Source of the DNA: Bacillota bacterium
GTDB taxonomy: Bacteria > Bacillota > UBA4882 > UBA8346
Assembly (NCBI GenBank): GCA_023436305.1
Contig: JAEZJQ010000053.1
Coordinates: 1-7,466, forward strand
DNA length: 7,466 bases
Direction: 5' to 3'
In this document: positions 5,724 to 7,466 of the stretch, piece by piece
Layout: the number at the start of each line of letters is the position of its first letter
How positions within the stretch are numbered: the stretch's first letter is position 1
Translations under genes and position numbers: made by a program
The notes under the pieces: generated by a model
Seen by the model: only the letters and a program-made list of their open reading frames with translations
Databases searched by the model: none
Told to the model about the DNA's origin: nothing

Positions 5724-7313
5724 ATGATAGGGTTAACGAACGAGAAAGCGGCTCTGCCATTCCCGGCTCCGGAGGCCAAATCAACCGTAGATAACTTATA
5801 TCAACGGAAGGAAAATGTAAACCGGAAATCCGGACCCAGCGGTTTTGAAAACTATCTGAAAGCGGTGGCTACGGAGAAAAACAAGCCCGTCCGGGAAACC
5901 GGTTTCAAAACGGCGGATCAGCAAGCCGTTGACCGGCGGGACCGAGGGATGGACAATAAGATGCCGGAATCCAAACAGGCTGTCAAGGAAGACAAGGGAC
6001 CCCAAAAGGATGCCAGGGATGACGTTGAAAGCAAGACGGAGGATAACACAGATGTTTTCGCCAAAACGCCGGAACAACCGGTAACCGATAGCCCGGTTGC
6101 CCAGTCCGGAGAGTCTCAAAACGCCGCCATTGCCGGGGCGCAAGCGCAAAGCTTGAATCCGGGGGTTCAAACAACCGTTGATGATGGAATGCAGTTAGTG
6201 GAGCTTATAGCCGGAGTCCAATCCGCCGATGCGGTGGCCGGTAATGATGGAGCGCAACTGCAGATGAATCTGCCCACCGGTGCGCTTTTGAACAGTCAAG
6301 TTTCTGAAACTCCGGTGGAAACCGTTGCCGGTAACCAGCAGACTATCGAGGCTCAACCAACAGCCACCGGCCAAAATGCGGTTGACGCGCTCATGGGATT
6401 AACTCAAAATCCCAATTCAGCCACCGGAGAAACGTCCGCCGCCTCCAACCCGATGATGAATGAAGCCATAGCGGCGCTGATGAACGCTGAAACTCCTAAA
6501 AAGGATAACAGTGCTCCGAAAACCGCCAATCAGCCGCAAATCAAAACTGCCGAATCTACCGCAAACGGCTTGAAGGGAACTGTCGTAAACGCGTCGGTAT
6601 TGGAAGTGTTCCGGGACAAGGTTACCGCTAAAGCCGCCACTCAAAGTTTAGTGCAGAGCAAGGATGAACTGCATCAAAGCCTGCGAAACGCGGCAGTAGA
6701 GAATTCCATGGCGGCCGGCGCCGGGAATAAACCACTCAATCTGGCGGTGCTTCAAACGCAATTAGCCGTTGGGGAGAACCCGGATCAAGCCAACGCCGTT
6801 CCCGTGACGCCGCTCCAGCAACAGCAGTTACCGGGCGGACAGTTCCAGGAAATCACCGGGACAACGGCTCAAACGGCCGGGAAAGATCAATTATTCACCC
6901 AGATCATGGATCATGCCAAGTTAATGCTCTCCGGCAACCAAAGCGAGATGGAGATGAGCCTGAAACCGGATCATCTGGGCAAACTGCAACTCAAGGTATT
7001 GGTTGAGAACCAGGTGGTTACTGCCCGGTTTATGGCCGAGTCGCAGCAGGTCAAACAAATTATCGAGACCAACTTGAACCAGCTCCGCGACCAATTGCGG
7101 GAAAACGGTTTACAGGTTGATCTTCTATCCGTTTCCGTGGGAACCGGAACGGGTGAGCAATTATTTAACCAAACCGCCGGGAACCCGAACCAATCCGGCA
7201 ACAGCCGCGACTCCCGCTCATACACGGATGATATGAGTGATATTTCAATAGCGGGTGATACCGTTTCCGCTCCCAAATCGCTGCAAGAAACGGTAATCGA
7301 TCTCATCGCCTAG
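5724..7313 (+). CDS. fliK: Flagellar hook-length control protein FliK
   Basis: FliK measures hook length during flagellar assembly and triggers the export switch from hook to filament proteins through FlhB. It is itself secreted through the flagellar export apparatus. The 529-residue protein has the usual layout: a long low-complexity N-terminal and central region (about 1-390) rich in Ala, Gln, Asn, Thr and Pro, poorly conserved and expected to be unfolded, then the conserved Flg_hook domain (about 395-473). That domain has the signature MEMSLKPDHLGKLQLKV (408-424), then a strand ending in ARFMAES, and the LNQLRDQLRENGLQVD helix and strand (451-466). A polar tail of about 55 residues follows. 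The length is within the family's wide range. A strong ribosome binding site sets the start. It is probably co-transcribed with flgD. No other flagellar gene precedes it in the window, so the unit seems to begin here. Confidence 0.93.
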   Translation: MIGLTNEKAALPFPAPEAKSTVDNLYQRKENVNRKSGPSGFENYLKAVATEKNKPVRETGFKTADQQAVDRRDRGMDNKMPESKQAVKEDKGPQKDARDDVESKTEDNTDVFAKTPEQPVTDSPVAQSGESQNAAIAGAQAQSLNPGVQTTVDDGMQLVELIAGVQSADAVAGNDGAQLQMNLPTGALLNSQVSETPVETVAGNQQTIEAQPTATGQNAVDALMGLTQNPNSATGETSAASNPMMNEAIAALMNAETPKKDNSAPKTANQPQIKTAESTANGLKGTVVNASVLEVFRDKVTAKAATQSLVQSKDELHQSLRNAAVENSMAAGAGNKPLNLAVLQTQLAVGENPDQANAVPVTPLQQQQLPGGQFQEITGTTAQTAGKDQLFTQIMDHAKLMLSGNQSEMEMSLKPDHLGKLQLKVLVENQVVTARFMAESQQVKQIIETNLNQLRDQLRENGLQVDLLSVSVGTGTGEQLFNQTAGNPNQSGNSRDSRSYTDDMSDISIAGDTVSAPKSLQETVIDLIA

Positions 7314-7348
7314 ATTCGAATCACGGGAAGGTTAAAATCTAAATGAAA

Positions 7349-7356
7349 GAAGGTGA
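7349..7356 (+). promoter_or_regulatory. Ribosome binding site deciding the flgD TTG start
   Basis: GAAGGTGA lies five bases before the TTG at 7362. A nearby ATG at 7343 is in another frame and stops after 12 codons, so the TTG is the likely flgD start. Confidence 0.7.
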
Positions 7357-7361
7357 AAACC

Positions 7362-7466
7362 TTGCAGGTAACGAATACTGATACAGTCTATTATTCCTTA
7401 AATACCGCCACTGTTGACGGAACCAACCGGAATGCCGGGAATGACCTGGGCAAGGACCAGTTTCTC
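7362..7466 (+). CDS. flgD: Flagellar hook-capping protein FlgD, N-terminal fragment
   Basis: Only the first 35 residues are present; the gene runs off the right edge. FlgD forms the scaffold cap at the tip of the growing hook and is needed to polymerise hook subunits. The visible part is a short polar, variable leader (1-27) followed by DLGKDQFL (28-35). This matches the conserved start of the FlgD N-terminal domain, in which LGKDxFLxLLVxQLxxQDP is typical. The TTG start is supported by GAAGGTGA upstream. The gene lies 48 bases after fliK with no terminator between, so the two are probably in one operon. The identification rests on this short motif and the position after fliK, an arrangement common in Bacillota. 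Confidence 0.85.
   Translation, partial: MQVTNTDTVYYSLNTATVDGTNRNAGNDLGKDQFL

Noticed and set aside
5796..6170. Open frame of 124 codons on the minus strand inside fliK
   Set aside because: It is antisense to the clearly coding, low-complexity part of fliK, whose base composition favours open antisense frames. No motif is recognisable.
6971..7306. Open frame of 111 codons on the minus strand opposite the FliK C-terminal domain
   Set aside because: The plus strand carries the conserved FliK hook-length control domain, so the antisense frame is a shadow.
7313..7322. GATTCGAATC palindrome after fliK
   Set aside because: It is only ten bases long, with no T tract, and sits within a likely operon, so it is not a terminator.

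Overview
The window looks like chromosomal DNA from a motile, mid-to-low GC bacterium, most likely a member of the Bacillota. The evidence is strong GGAGGTG-type ribosome binding sites, GTG and TTG starts next to good Shine-Dalgarno sequences, AT-rich intergenic DNA, compact terminators, and a fliK-flgD gene order common in Gram-positive flagellar clusters. This placement is an inference; no rRNA or marker gene is present.

Layout. Positions 1-2340 hold a tight same-strand cluster. It starts with the end of a small helical protein of unknown function (to 303), which overlaps a seven-helix membrane histidine kinase (282-1670), followed by a NarL/LuxR-type response regulator (1693-2340). After 87 bases comes a TIM-barrel protein (2428-3291) that resembles the DUF692/MNIO (multinuclear non-heme iron oxidative enzyme) family but is divergent. 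A hairpin terminator follows at about 3331-3370. A likely promoter (3389-3417) and a 12-bp palindrome precede a second transcription unit: an NYN-domain (PIN-like) putative RNase (3521-4399) and a 91-residue orphan protein (4476-4751), closed by a strong rho-independent terminator (4781-4809).

Positions 4810-5667 contain no convincing gene. The first part (about 4837-4989) has several consecutive hairpins between two copies of a 13-base motif. The second part (5239-5519) is a striking composite repeat: about 30-bp inverted ends around head-to-head arrays of short G-rich/C-rich units that meet at a G10-AT-C6 centre. A possible sigma-28 (SigD)-type promoter then leads into fliK (5724-7313), the flagellar hook-length control protein, and the start of flgD (7362 to the window edge), the hook-cap protein.

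How the genes may work together. The kinase and regulator should form one signalling pair, probably co-transcribed with the small upstream protein. The MNIO-like gene may be part of the same transcript, since no terminator is visible between them, but no RiPP precursor or partner protein is recognisable beside it. The NYN protein and its small neighbour form a separate unit of unknown role. fliK and flgD act in hook assembly. The observations most worth following are the divergent MNIO-like enzyme, the unusual kinase/regulator pairing, and the composite intergenic repeat.
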